Assembly: GCA_964629475.1 (NCBI GenBank)
Contig: CAZVQW010000001.1
Coordinates: 186,001-250,000, forward strand
Direction: 5' to 3'
From: SMWD01 sp964629475
GTDB lineage: Bacteria > Pseudomonadota > Gammaproteobacteria > Steroidobacterales > GCA-2729495
DNA length: 64,000 nt
Below are positions 8,402-16,827 of the stretch, piece after piece. A model generated the notes under the pieces. The model was not told the DNA's origin, made no database searches, and saw only the letters and a program-made list of their open reading frames with translations. The translations under genes and the position numbers were made by a program. Position 1 is the stretch's first letter, and each line of letters starts with the position of its first letter.

Positions 8402-9664
8402 TCACCTGACCAGGACGAGCGACAGCGCAGGCCAGAACGTTACGATCTGCAGGCCGATCACCAGCAGGATCGCGAACGGCACGACGGCCCGGCATACGGT
8501 CCAGAATTCTTCACGAAAAACCGTCATCGCGACGATCAGGTTCATGCCAAGCGGTGGTGTCAGGTAACCGATCTCCAGGTTCACGACCGTGATGATGCCG
8601 AAATGGACTGCATCGATCCCCTGCGCAGCCGCAACCGGGTGCAGCATCGGCGCGAGGATCAGGATCGCCGAACCGATATCCATGACACAGCCGACGGCCA
8701 GCAGGAACAGGTTCATGCCGATCAGAAACCCGGCCTGGCTGTCGACGACTTCGCTTAAGCCCCCGACTAGTAACTCGGGTACCTGTTGGTAGGCCAGGAA
8801 AATATTCAGGCTCAGGGCCAGCATCAGTACCGGAAATAAAGATCCGAGCAGGCGTGTCGTTTGCCCGACGACGTCATACAGGTCGGCGAAACCCATCTCA
8901 CGGTACACCAGGATCTCGATCAGCATTGCGTAAACGACCGCGACCGCCGCCGACTCGGTTGCCGTAAATGCACCGCTGTAGATTCCGCCGAGAATGATCA
9001 CCGGCATCGCCAGCGCCCAGATGCCTTCGCGCAATGCGACCCAGGTTTCACGAACCGACCAGGCTTGGCCACGGATTGCACGGTTGTGCCACAACGCGTA
9101 GCCGGTCAGCAGCGCGATCAGCACCAGCGAGGGACCGATCCCGGCCATGAACAGGTCGGCGACCGAAGTCTGCGTCATGACCCCGTACAGAATCAGCGGA
9201 ATACTCGGCGGCACGATGATGCCGAGAGTCCCGGCGGCACATAGAGCGCCGATCGCAAAGGACTTTGAATAACCCGCTTCGAGCAACGCCGGGTACATGA
9301 CGGCGCCGACGGCGATCAGCGTGACCGTACCCGATCCGGATACAGCCGCAAACAACGCACAGGATAATATTGCCGCAATGGCCAGACCGCCCGGAACGGA
9401 AGCGCTGATGGCTTTCATCAGGCGAATGAGTCGCGCCGCCATCGCGCCTCGTGACATGATGTTACCGGCCAGAATATAGAGCGGGATCGATAACAGGATT
9501 TCCTTGTTTGCCGCATCCCATGCATCGATGACGATATTGCCGATGCGCCCATCGCCCCAGGCAATGGTCGCGTAAGCAGTCACAACTCCGAGTATCACCA
9601 GCAGGTTCTGCCGTACAGCCAACAGAACGAACACGAGACATACGAGTCCGAGACCCGCTAGCAT
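8402..9664 (-). CDS. dctM: TRAP transporter large permease (DctM family)
   Basis: A 420-residue, strongly hydrophobic protein of the DctM family. Family features visible are SIPLYILAGNIMSRG near 59-73, the AALFAAVSGSGTVT-like segment near 104-114 and GIIVPPSIPLILYGVMT near 153-169. DctM is the channel-forming subunit that uses a sodium gradient to import carboxylates delivered by a periplasmic DctP protein. Its start overlaps the DctQ stop by 7 bp. No DctP gene lies in the window, and an MFS gene precedes the pair, so the cargo is not evident. The gene ends 113 bp from the peroxiredoxin start. Confidence 0.9.
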   Translation of the reverse strand: MLAGLGLVCLVFVLLAVRQNLLVILGVVTAYATIAWGDGRIGNIVIDAWDAANKEILLSIPLYILAGNIMSRGAMAARLIRLMKAISASVPGGLAIAAILSCALFAAVSGSGTVTLIAVGAVMYPALLEAGYSKSFAIGALCAAGTLGIIVPPSIPLILYGVMTQTSVADLFMAGIGPSLVLIALLTGYALWHNRAIRGQAWSVRETWVALREGIWALAMPVIILGGIYSGAFTATESAAVAVVYAMLIEILVYREMGFADLYDVVGQTTRLLGSLFPVLMLALSLNIFLAYQQVPELLVGGLSEVVDSQAGFLIGMNLFLLAVGCVMDIGSAILILAPMLHPVAAAQGIDAVHFGIITVVNLEIGYLTPPLGMNLIVAMTVFREEFWTVCRAVVPFAILLVIGLQIVTFWPALSLVLVR

Positions 9665-10212
9665 CCCGGATCCCTCTCGATCACCACACCGGGCTTAGCT
9701 GCGTCGTCCGACGCAGCGGGCCGCAGGCCCGGGTACAACGCATAAGTGCCATGGCGAAACGTCGCCACGATAAACACGAGTGGCATCACGACCTGCACGG
9801 GCCAGATTACGATACCGAGTACGGCTGACCGCTCGCCCAGCTCGAAACCCTGATACACGATCCCGGTCGCTACCACCGCAAAGCCGAGGCAAAATAGCGC
9901 CATGCCGGCATCCCGCAAACGATCTAATGTGTCGGACCAATTGGCCGGCAACCAGTGATCAGCGAATCGTGGTCGCAAATGCACACCGGCGGCCGACGCC
10001 AGGCCCAGGCCGAACATGATGACGATCAGATTCGCATAGACTCCGACCTGACGGGCCCAGTGCAACCCTGTGCCGACGGACTCGCGACTGACGACGTCGG
10101 CAAAAACAACCGCGATCAACACGAGGAAACAGCCGAAGGTTACCACTCGCTCGACCCGCTCAATGTGCCTGAGAGTCGTCGCAAGCGATCGCTGCCGATC
10201 TTGAGTAATCAC
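9658..10212 (-). CDS. dctQ: TRAP transporter small permease (DctQ family)
   Basis: A 184-residue protein with four hydrophobic helices, the usual DctQ size and topology. The segment FADVVSRESVGTGLHWARQVGVYANLIVIMFGLGLASAAG includes the R-x-x-x-x-x-x-W-x-x-x pattern seen in DctQ after TM1 and the GLASAAGVHLRPRF segment corresponding to the family's 'G-x-x-x-x-R..H' stretch. It forms a permanent complex with DctM in the inner membrane. The gene starts 19 bp downstream of the MFS stop and overlaps dctM by 7 bp, so all three should be one transcript. Confidence 0.82.
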   Translation of the reverse strand: MITQDRQRSLATTLRHIERVERVVTFGCFLVLIAVVFADVVSRESVGTGLHWARQVGVYANLIVIMFGLGLASAAGVHLRPRFADHWLPANWSDTLDRLRDAGMALFCLGFAVVATGIVYQGFELGERSAVLGIVIWPVQVVMPLVFIVATFRHGTYALYPGLRPAASDDAAKPGVVIERDPGC

Positions 10213-10231
10213 AATAATAATACTCGATATA

Positions 10232-11509
10232 CTATTGTTTTAATTGCTTTATATTTGGTATTGTGAATGAAATAATCAGCGCAGATACGATATGCATTGC
10301 ACCGACCGCCGCGAATATCGGCGTATACGAATAATGCTCCGTGACCCACCCGGTCGAAGCAACAAACAACCCACCGCCCAGACTCCCGACCGCACCGAAC
10401 AACCCCCAGATTGTCGCCACATCTTTGGCCGGAAACAGGTCGGCCGGAATTGTGAAATGGCTCGATGCCTTCATCTGAATCGCGAACATCGCCACGCAGA
10501 TCAGGCCGATCGCGATCGTGGCCGAATCGACCAGGACCACCAGCAACGCGCAGGGCACAACCAGCGCCGAACCCCAGATGATCACCTTGCGTGCCGCATT
10601 AACGGACCAGCCCGCACGAATGAGTCGCGTGCCCAGCCAGCCGCCGAACAAACTGCCGAGATCCGCCGCAACAAACGGGATCATGACCGAAAACGCGATC
10701 GCCGTCATATCAAAGCCCCGTTCCTGCACCAGGTACAGCGGCAACCACGCGACGAAGAAATAAAATGCCCCGTCACTGACCAGGCGACTCAGCATCAGGC
10801 CCCAGACTTCACGATAGCGCAGGAACCGAATAAAACCGTACCAGGGCTCGTCGCCGCCAACCTCACTTGACCGCTCACGGTCCGCGAGGATCAATTCACG
10901 CTCGGCTTCGGAAATGCCGGCGTGTTTCTCGGGGTGGTCATAGAGCGCATTCCAGACGATCAGCCAGACAAAACCGGCGGCACCAGGGACGATAAAGGCC
11001 CATTGCCAACCGAAAGAGACGATCAGCCAGACCAGCAGCGGCGGCGCGATGATCGCGCCGAGACCAATACCTGCTGTCACTATACCGACCGCCATCGAGC
11101 GCTCGGCAGGGGGAAACCATTCCGCCACGGCTTTGATTGCCGCCGGCAGATTCATGGCTTCGGTGATGCCAAGCAGTGCCCGCAGGGAAAAGAAACTCCA
11201 GAAGCCACGCCCGACGGCATGCAGGATTCCGGCCAGGCTCCAGGCGATGACGGCGAAACGAAATGATTTCTTGGTACCGAACCGGTCAACCAGCGGACCG
11301 ATGATGACCTGACCTATCCCATAGGCATACAGAAAGGCAGACCCGATTAAGCCAAACTCTGTATTGCTGAGTTCGAACAATTCGACGATGACAGGGCCGG
11401 CAACGGAAAAGGCCTGACGATCAAGGTAATTGATCGTCGTTATCAGACATAGCAGGACGGCAATCTGCCAGCGAACCGGAAATCTCAAACCCTGCCCCCC
11501 AGATGCCAT
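10232..11509 (-). CDS. MFS transporter, anion:cation symporter (ExuT-like) type
   Basis: A 425-residue major facilitator with twelve predicted helices. The N-terminal TTINYLDRQAFSVAGP at about 24-39 and DRFGTKKSF in loop 2-3, with GITEAMNLPAAIKAVAEWFP near 113-132, are hallmark patterns of the ACS family, which moves hexuronates, galactonate and other organic anions. It is the upstream partner of the TRAP permease genes (19 bp gap). A proton-driven MFS and a sodium-driven TRAP permease in one operon suggest related organic acids, but the substrate is not determinable here. The start ATG at 11509 is preceded by AT-poor sequence with a GGGGATGG-type ribosome site. Confidence 0.83.
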   Translation of the reverse strand: MASGGQGLRFPVRWQIAVLLCLITTINYLDRQAFSVAGPVIVELFELSNTEFGLIGSAFLYAYGIGQVIIGPLVDRFGTKKSFRFAVIAWSLAGILHAVGRGFWSFFSLRALLGITEAMNLPAAIKAVAEWFPPAERSMAVGIVTAGIGLGAIIAPPLLVWLIVSFGWQWAFIVPGAAGFVWLIVWNALYDHPEKHAGISEAERELILADRERSSEVGGDEPWYGFIRFLRYREVWGLMLSRLVSDGAFYFFVAWLPLYLVQERGFDMTAIAFSVMIPFVAADLGSLFGGWLGTRLIRAGWSVNAARKVIIWGSALVVPCALLVVLVDSATIAIGLICVAMFAIQMKASSHFTIPADLFPAKDVATIWGLFGAVGSLGGGLFVASTGWVTEHYSYTPIFAAVGAMHIVSALIISFTIPNIKQLKQ

Positions 11510-11547
11510 CCCCGGCCTATTAAACCAGCTTTAACTGACCGGGCCGG

Positions 11548-11916
11548 TCAGCCGTGACCAGAAAGCCAGGCCATGGCAGTTTCTTTCTCGTCATGATCGA
11601 AATGCCGGATTTCGGCACTGACGAATCGGTCCACGATCCTGGGCATGATGGTCAGAATTTTACTGTCTGTCACGGTCGCAACCCTGTCGATATCCGCACT
11701 ATTATCCCGAACGAAGCGAACATGCGAGATAAGCGCATCGAAATCTTCCCACCACGGAAATGAATCCACATAGATCATCAGGCCGTTCAGCGCCCCTTGC
11801 CTGACGATATATTCATCGACTGCCTGGCTCACGCGCTCGAAGTCATTACGCTCAAGGGGGCCATCCGGCATCATGACCAGGATACCGGTGTCATCGTGCA
11901 GTTCATAAGCAAGCAT
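11548..11916 (-). CDS. SpoIIAA-like (STAS/SEC14-related) small protein
   Basis: A 122-residue cytoplasmic protein. I chose the ATG at 11916 because a GGAGG site sits 7 bases upstream; the longer frame starting at 11931 would place that site inside the coding region. The pattern of DDTGILVMMPDGPLERNDF, LNGLMIYVDSFPWWEDFDAL and a C-terminal HFDHDEKETAMAWL matches the SpoIIAA-like family (PF11964), whose members have a STAS/SEC14-like fold and no settled function. The W-E-D/F-D-A motif at about 55-62 and the final A..WL are family features. It precedes the MFS-TRAP genes by 38 bp on the same strand. Confidence 0.75.
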   Translation of the reverse strand: MLAYELHDDTGILVMMPDGPLERNDFERVSQAVDEYIVRQGALNGLMIYVDSFPWWEDFDALISHVRFVRDNSADIDRVATVTDSKILTIMPRIVDRFVSAEIRHFDHDEKETAMAWLSGHG

Positions 11917-12100
11917 GGTTAGCCTCCGCATTGGTCAGGGTGGGCCATCCGGCCATTTTAGCGATGTACCACAGGTTTGTGCAGACCCTGTTTTGCGGTA
12001 GCCGGTGGTTCAGGCAACCGAAAACTTCCTTGATTCGCACGGCGCAGCGCATATATGCTGACAGATTACCCCCTACTTGTACCCATAACGAGGAATGACC

Positions 12101-13612
12101 ATGAGTGCCCTGCCCGAAGACATCATCACGCCCGCAAAGGAAACCCAGGATTTTCTGGCACGCAAACACAAACTATTGATTGGCGGCCAGTGGGTCGACG
12201 CAGCCGATGGGGCCACAAGCAGGACCGAGGATCCCGCCACGGAGTCCGTGATCACCGAGGTCGCATGCGGCGGTGCGGAGGATATCGATCGAGCGGTCGC
12301 GGCTGCACGCAAAGCCCTCAAGGGCGAATGGTCGACGATCACGACGCATGAACGCAGCCGTTTGATCTGGAAATTGGCCGACGCGCTCGAGGCGCACCTG
12401 AATCTCGCCATAGAACTGGAAGTGCTCGACAATGGCATGCCGCGGTCGATCGCGTCCATTGCAATCAGCAATGCCGGTATCAATCACCTGCGCTACTACG
12501 CCGGCTGGGCCACGAAGATTCACGGCCAGACAGTCCCGGTATCGCCCGGCGGCGCACAGAATGGAGAAACCCTGACTTACACGAAACGCGAGCCCATTGG
12601 CATCGTCGGCGCAATTACGCCATGGAATGCGCCATTGCCGATGGTCATCCTGAAGCTTGCCCCGGCGCTGGCAGCCGGTTGCACAATGGTGCTCAAGCCT
12701 GCCGAAATAACGCCATTGACCGCGCTGCTGATCGGCCATCTGACGAAGGAAGTCGGACTACCCGACGGCGTCTTCAACATCGTCACCGGTCATGGCTCCG
12801 ATGCCGGCGCCGCGTTGTCCGAACACGACGACGTCAATAAGATTGCGTTTACAGGCTCGACCTCCGTGGGCAAGATCATCCTGAAGGCTGCAGCGAGCAA
12901 CATGAAGAAGGTTTCGCTCGAACTGGGTGGCAAATCGCCCGTCGTTGTCTTTCCGGACGCCGATATCAGCCGGGTCGTCCCCGGTGCGACCCGCGCAGCT
13001 TTCTTCCTGCAAGGTCAGAACTGCATGGCCGGCACCCGTTTGTTCGTCCATAACGACGTCTATGATGAAGTCGTCAACGGAGTCGCAGCGATGGCCGGTT
13101 CGTTCAAGATTGGTCACGGCCTGCACTCCGACACGCAGCTTGGTCCGCTGGTCTCCGCCGATCAGGTTGAGACGGTCATGGGCTATATCGAGGCCGGTAA
13201 GGCGACCGATGCCGACCTCGTCTGCGGGGGCGAAGCCATAGAGGGTCCGGGCCATTTCGTGCAACCGACGATTTTCGGCCAGACGAATATGGATATGAAG
13301 ATAGCCAAAGAAGAGATCTTCGGTCCGGTTCTGTGCATACAGAAATTTGGCGATTGGGATCTCGATGCAATTGCCGAACAATGCAACAGTACAATCTACG
13401 GATTATCAGGCAGCGTCTGGACGCGGGACATCTCTGTTGCACACAGGATGGTCAACAAGATCGATTCGGGACAGGTTTCGATCAATTGCCATGCGGCGGT
13501 CGATCCTGCCATTCCGTTCGGCGGCAACCGGCAATCCGGCTGGGGGCGCGAGTTCGGCCAGGAAGGCCTCGAACCTTACCTGAAGACCAAGGCGACGACC
13601 GTTATGTTCTGA
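12101..13612 (+). CDS. NAD(P)-dependent aldehyde dehydrogenase
   Basis: A 503-residue aldehyde dehydrogenase that oxidises an aldehyde to its acid. Motifs are TPWNAPLPM near 168-176, KPAEITPLTALL near 191, AFTGSTSVGK near 247, LELGGKSPVVVF near 270 with the general-base Glu, and GQNCMAGTR with the nucleophilic Cys at about 308; NCHAAVDPAIPFGG and ESG-like 'RQSGWGREFG' close the protein. It resembles the betaine-aldehyde/phenylacetaldehyde/gamma-aminobutyraldehyde group, so the substrate is open. Two ATGs are possible (12095 and 12101); AGGA at 12091-12094 is correctly spaced for 12101. It is alone on its strand and convergent with the aldo/keto reductase gene 15 bp away. Confidence 0.9.
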   Translation: MSALPEDIITPAKETQDFLARKHKLLIGGQWVDAADGATSRTEDPATESVITEVACGGAEDIDRAVAAARKALKGEWSTITTHERSRLIWKLADALEAHLNLAIELEVLDNGMPRSIASIAISNAGINHLRYYAGWATKIHGQTVPVSPGGAQNGETLTYTKREPIGIVGAITPWNAPLPMVILKLAPALAAGCTMVLKPAEITPLTALLIGHLTKEVGLPDGVFNIVTGHGSDAGAALSEHDDVNKIAFTGSTSVGKIILKAAASNMKKVSLELGGKSPVVVFPDADISRVVPGATRAAFFLQGQNCMAGTRLFVHNDVYDEVVNGVAAMAGSFKIGHGLHSDTQLGPLVSADQVETVMGYIEAGKATDADLVCGGEAIEGPGHFVQPTIFGQTNMDMKIAKEEIFGPVLCIQKFGDWDLDAIAEQCNSTIYGLSGSVWTRDISVAHRMVNKIDSGQVSINCHAAVDPAIPFGGNRQSGWGREFGQEGLEPYLKTKATTVMF

Positions 13613-13627
13613 CGCCGGACCGGCCGG

Positions 13628-14686
13628 TCATTCCCATGGCCTGTCGAGTTCGAGTCCGTTCCAGGCCTCGCCGTACATCAGCGTGCGAAAGAAATCGCTG
13701 GCATAGAGCGCCTGCGGATATGCCGGGTCCGGCGCGGCCAGATCATCGAGTGCCGCGATATGAACTGTATCGAGCTTGATGTGCACCGCGCCGAGGTTGT
13801 CCTGCAACTGTTCAAGCGAGCGAGCGCCGATAATCGGCACGACACAGGTCGAGCTGCGCCTCATCATCCAGGCCAGCGCGAGCTGTGCTGCCGAACAATC
13901 CAGCTGCCCGGCAAGTTCGACTAGCTGCTCGGCAACCGCAAGATTTTCTTCCTGCAATACCTGTGCACGCCGGGGGCTGTCCGCCATCCTGGTCCCTTCC
14001 TGTGCGCTGCGATCCGCATCGCGATTGAACTTGCCGGTCAACAGGCCGCCGGCCAGCGGACTCCACGGCGTGATGGCCATGTTTTGCGCATTCGCAAGCG
14101 CAAAATGTTCGCGTTCGATGTTTCGTTCGACCAGGTTGTAATGCAATTGCATCGCTGTAAATGGCGTCCAGCCACGTTCCCCGGCGAGTGTATTGGCCGC
14201 TGAAATCAGCCATGCCGGTGCATTACTGATGCCGATATGCAGAATTTTGCCGCGGCGAACCTGGTCGTCCAGCGCTCGCATGACCTCACCAATTTCGGTA
14301 CTGCCGTCCCAGGCATGAACCCAGAACAAATCGATATAATCCGTACCGAGTCGTTCGAGGCTCGCCTCCAGTGACTGCACGAGATTCTTGCGGTGGTTGC
14401 CACCGGCATTTGGATCGTCTTTGCCGGTATTCAGGCTGTACTTGCTGGCCAGCACGATTTGCTCGCGATCCTGAGAGATAAATGAGCCGAGCATTCGTTC
14501 GCTCGTGCCGGCGTTATACATATCGGCGGTATCGACGAAATTTCCGCCGGCACCCCGAAAGGCCTCGTAAATCTCCCGGCAGGTTGCCTCCGGCGCACCG
14601 ATGCCGAATTCTTCACCAAATGTCATGGTCCCGAGACATAACTCGGACACCTTTAATCCACTCTTACCTAAAACCTTATATTTCAT
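13628..14686 (-). CDS. Aldo/keto reductase (Tas/YghZ-like)
   Basis: A 352-residue aldo/keto reductase with a TIM-barrel fold. The catalytic tetrad is readable: Asp and Tyr in FVDTADMYNAGTSE near 53-66, Lys in IVLASKYSL near 80, and His in IDLFWVHAWDGST near 122. The C-terminal VVPIIGARSLEQL is the NADPH-binding signature. It should reduce aldehydes or ketones with NADPH; the substrate is unknown. I used the ATG at 14686; a TTG at 14698 is in frame but neither has a strong ribosome site. The gene is convergent with the aldehyde dehydrogenase and divergent from mscS, with an AT-rich 135-bp promoter region between. Confidence 0.87.
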   Translation of the reverse strand: MKYKVLGKSGLKVSELCLGTMTFGEEFGIGAPEATCREIYEAFRGAGGNFVDTADMYNAGTSERMLGSFISQDREQIVLASKYSLNTGKDDPNAGGNHRKNLVQSLEASLERLGTDYIDLFWVHAWDGSTEIGEVMRALDDQVRRGKILHIGISNAPAWLISAANTLAGERGWTPFTAMQLHYNLVERNIEREHFALANAQNMAITPWSPLAGGLLTGKFNRDADRSAQEGTRMADSPRRAQVLQEENLAVAEQLVELAGQLDCSAAQLALAWMMRRSSTCVVPIIGARSLEQLQDNLGAVHIKLDTVHIAALDDLAAPDPAYPQALYASDFFRTLMYGEAWNGLELDRPWE

Positions 14687-14821
14687 AGCTTTATTCAATT
14701 ATTGTAGAAATAACATAGCTCTAACAGTGCAGCAATCCAGCGGCTCTTGGTTTACAATAATCAGATTATCGCTGCAAGATAGCGGTTTCAAAAGCGAATA
14801 ACAAAGAAAGGAATCCTCGTC

Positions 14822-15637
14822 ATGGAATTTGAAATGCCGGCCATCTCTACCGACCAACTCATGCAGATCGGTATTCACGTGATCTCCGCAATTGCAATTT
14901 TCCTGATCGGTAAGTGGATTGCCAGGATCGTGACCAACCTGGCCAAGAAAGCCATGTCAAAGGCCGACGTAGAAGACACACTCGAGCATTTCCTGGGCAA
15001 CATGCTCTACTACACGCTGATGGCTGCCGTCATCATCGCGACAATCAATCAACTGGGCGTACAGACAACTTCCCTGCTCGCCGTCGTCGGCGCCGCGGGT
15101 CTGGCCATCGGCCTGGCCCTGCAGGGTTCGCTGTCAAATTTCGCATCAGGCGTCATGATTGTGGCATTTCGACCCTACCGCGTCGGTGACTACATTGTGG
15201 CCGGTGGCGTCAACGGCACGGTTGAAGAAGTACAAATTTTTACGACCATACTGAAAACACCGGATAACGTAAGAATTATCGTCCCGAACAGCCAGGTTAT
15301 GGCTGCCGAGATCACTAATTATTCGGCCAACCCGACTCGCCGTGTCGATATTGTGGCCGGCTGCGGCTACGATGATGACCTCGACAAGGTACGCCAAGTA
15401 CTCGAAGGTGTTATTGCTGCCGATGATCGAATTCTCGCGGACCCAGCACCTACGATCGCCGTATCCGAACTCGGAGACTCCAGCGTTAACTTCGTGGTCA
15501 GACCATGGGTCAATGCGGCTGATTACTGGGCTGTTAAATTCGATGTAACAGAACAAATCAAGAAACGTTTCGATCAGGAAGGCATTTCTATCCCGTTTCC
15601 ACAGCGCGACGTTCACGTTTACAAACACGACGACTGA
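14822..15637 (+). CDS. mscS: Small-conductance mechanosensitive channel
   Basis: A 271-residue MscS of standard size (E. coli, 286). Three helices lie at about 15-33, 62-85 and 92-125; the pore-lining TM3 is glycine/alanine rich, with LLAVVGAAGLAIGLALQGSL, and is followed by the family motif FASGVMIVAFRPYRVGDYI. The beta domain and the alpha/beta C-terminal vestibule follow. It opens under membrane tension during hypo-osmotic shock to release solutes. AAAGGA lies 9 bases before the ATG. It is a single-gene unit; a hairpin with a perfect 9-bp stem follows at 15651-15689. Confidence 0.95.
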   Translation: MEFEMPAISTDQLMQIGIHVISAIAIFLIGKWIARIVTNLAKKAMSKADVEDTLEHFLGNMLYYTLMAAVIIATINQLGVQTTSLLAVVGAAGLAIGLALQGSLSNFASGVMIVAFRPYRVGDYIVAGGVNGTVEEVQIFTTILKTPDNVRIIVPNSQVMAAEITNYSANPTRRVDIVAGCGYDDDLDKVRQVLEGVIAADDRILADPAPTIAVSELGDSSVNFVVRPWVNAADYWAVKFDVTEQIKKRFDQEGISIPFPQRDVHVYKHDD

Positions 15638-15650
15638 ATCGAAATCAGCA

Positions 15651-15689
15651 CCTGTTACGTGAAGCCGGTAAGCGGCAGCGCGTAACAGG
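15651..15689 (+). terminator. Inverted repeat after mscS, possible terminator or operator
   Basis: CCTGTTACG (15651-15659) and CGTAACAGG (15681-15689) form a perfect 9-bp stem with a 21-base loop, 13 bases after the mscS stop. There is no clean T-tract, so as a terminator it is weak. The stem contains TGTTAC, the same hexamer that is repeated at 15736-15752 before the IclR-type regulator gene, so it could instead be part of that gene's regulatory region. Confidence 0.4.
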
Positions 15690-15735
15690 GCCTTAGATTT
15701 TACGGATATTGCACAGGGCTGTAACTCAGGCAGGT

Positions 15736-15752
15736 TGTTACAAACTGTTACA
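15736..15752 (+). promoter_or_regulatory. Direct repeat TGTTACA x2, candidate operator for the IclR-type gene
   Basis: TGTTACA occurs at 15736-15742 and again at 15746-15752, exactly 10 bp apart, so both copies face the same side of the helix. A further TGTTAC lies in the hairpin at 15651. The repeats are about 95 bp before the start of the IclR-family gene. Autoregulation is common in this family, so an operator role is plausible, but no consensus is known for this member. Confidence 0.35.
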
Positions 15753-15845
15753 ACATATTGAGTTTCAGACATTAGATTGGGTTGGCATCAGCACCGTTTG
15801 ACGCTAAGATGACCACCTGTCGGTCAGACTGAGTCTATAACAACA

Positions 15846-16682
15846 ATGAGCTCTACCCGCCCTATTCGAGCCCTGCTCCGCGGCCTTGAAGTCCTGCATG
15901 TCCTGAATCAACACGATGGTGCGACCGTTTCAGAGGTTGCAAGCTCCATCGATTTACCGCGCACAACCACATACCGGATCCTGGAAACGTTGTGTGTTGC
16001 CGGCTATGCCTATCGTGCTGAATCTGATGACCGCTATCGGCTGACCATCCTGGTGCGTGGTCTCAGCGATGGTTTCGATGATGAGGCCTGGGTGATGCAA
16101 ATAGCGCGGCCGTATATACGTGAACTCTGCCGCGAGATCGTCTGGCCGGTCGCCGTAGCAACGTTATCCGGTTCGACGATGTTGGTTCGTCAAAACACCG
16201 ATCACCAGAGCCCGCTGGTCGTGGAAAAACACGGTCCGGGCTTTCGTGTATCGATACTCGGTTCCGCAGCTGGTTTGTGTTACCTGTCTTTCTGTCCAAA
16301 GGAGCAGCGCGACAGCCTGCTGGACATACTGGCAAATTCACGCAAAGAAGCGGATCGTCCGGCCCGCAACCGAAAAAAAGTTTACGACACACTTGTTGAA
16401 GCGCGTAAACGCGGATTTGCACTTTGTCACCGCAAGCGCAGGGTTTCTGAAGAGCTGAGCATCTCGGTGCCGATCATCGCCGAAGATCGGTTGCTTGCGG
16501 CATTGAGTTTCCGTTGCTCCAGCACGGCTATACCGGAAGCCGATGCGATCAAGAAGTTCGTGCCAAAACTCAGAGCTGTTGCGCAACAAATCGGTCAGGA
16601 TTTTATCGAACAACGCACGACTGATGCGCTGGTCTCCATGCCGACAGGACACTTCGATGATCAGGACCTCGATTCCGCCTGA
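15846..16682 (+). CDS. IclR-family transcriptional regulator, MhpR-like
   Basis: A 278-residue regulator with an N-terminal winged helix-turn-helix (RALLRGLEVLHVLNQHDGATVSEVA at about 8-33, then LPRTTTYRILETL near 37-49) and a C-terminal effector-binding domain. The stretch DDRYRLTILVRGLSDGFDDE near 61-80 closely follows E. coli MhpR, the activator of 3-phenylpropionate degradation genes. It probably senses an aromatic or other organic acid and controls the catabolic block that follows (hydantoinase, CoA-transferase, lyase genes). It is convergent with hyuB, with a REP-like palindrome between. Confidence 0.85.
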   Translation: MSSTRPIRALLRGLEVLHVLNQHDGATVSEVASSIDLPRTTTYRILETLCVAGYAYRAESDDRYRLTILVRGLSDGFDDEAWVMQIARPYIRELCREIVWPVAVATLSGSTMLVRQNTDHQSPLVVEKHGPGFRVSILGSAAGLCYLSFCPKEQRDSLLDILANSRKEADRPARNRKKVYDTLVEARKRGFALCHRKRRVSEELSISVPIIAEDRLLAALSFRCSSTAIPEADAIKKFVPKLRAVAQQIGQDFIEQRTTDALVSMPTGHFDDQDLDSA

Positions 16683-16726
16683 CTGGCATAATTCAAGGTG
16701 TACCCCACGAACGACTGTGCGGCTAA

Positions 16727-16794
16727 TGTGGGAGCGGCTTTAGCTGCGATTAACCTGGGTTGGCGTACCGATCGCGGCTAAAGCCGCTCCCACA
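16727..16794. repeat. REP-like palindrome, copy 1
   Basis: A 68-bp imperfect palindrome running from TGTGGGAGCGGCTTTAGC to GCTAAAGCCGCTCCCACA, with a central spacer. It lies between the convergent iclR-type and hyuB genes. It has the same length and arms as copy 3 at 35379. Such elements form stable hairpins and often protect mRNA 3' ends. Confidence 0.85.
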
Positions 16795-16827
16795 AGAACT
16801 CTTCACCAGCTGGTTACTGGTTACCAA

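Noticed and set aside
14757..14769. 13-bp palindrome ATAATCAGATTAT before mscS
   Set aside because: Short AT-rich palindromes are common in promoter regions; there is no second copy and no neighbouring regulator to link it to.
15146..15772. 208-codon minus-strand frame opposite mscS
   Set aside because: A shadow of mscS with no family features, although long.
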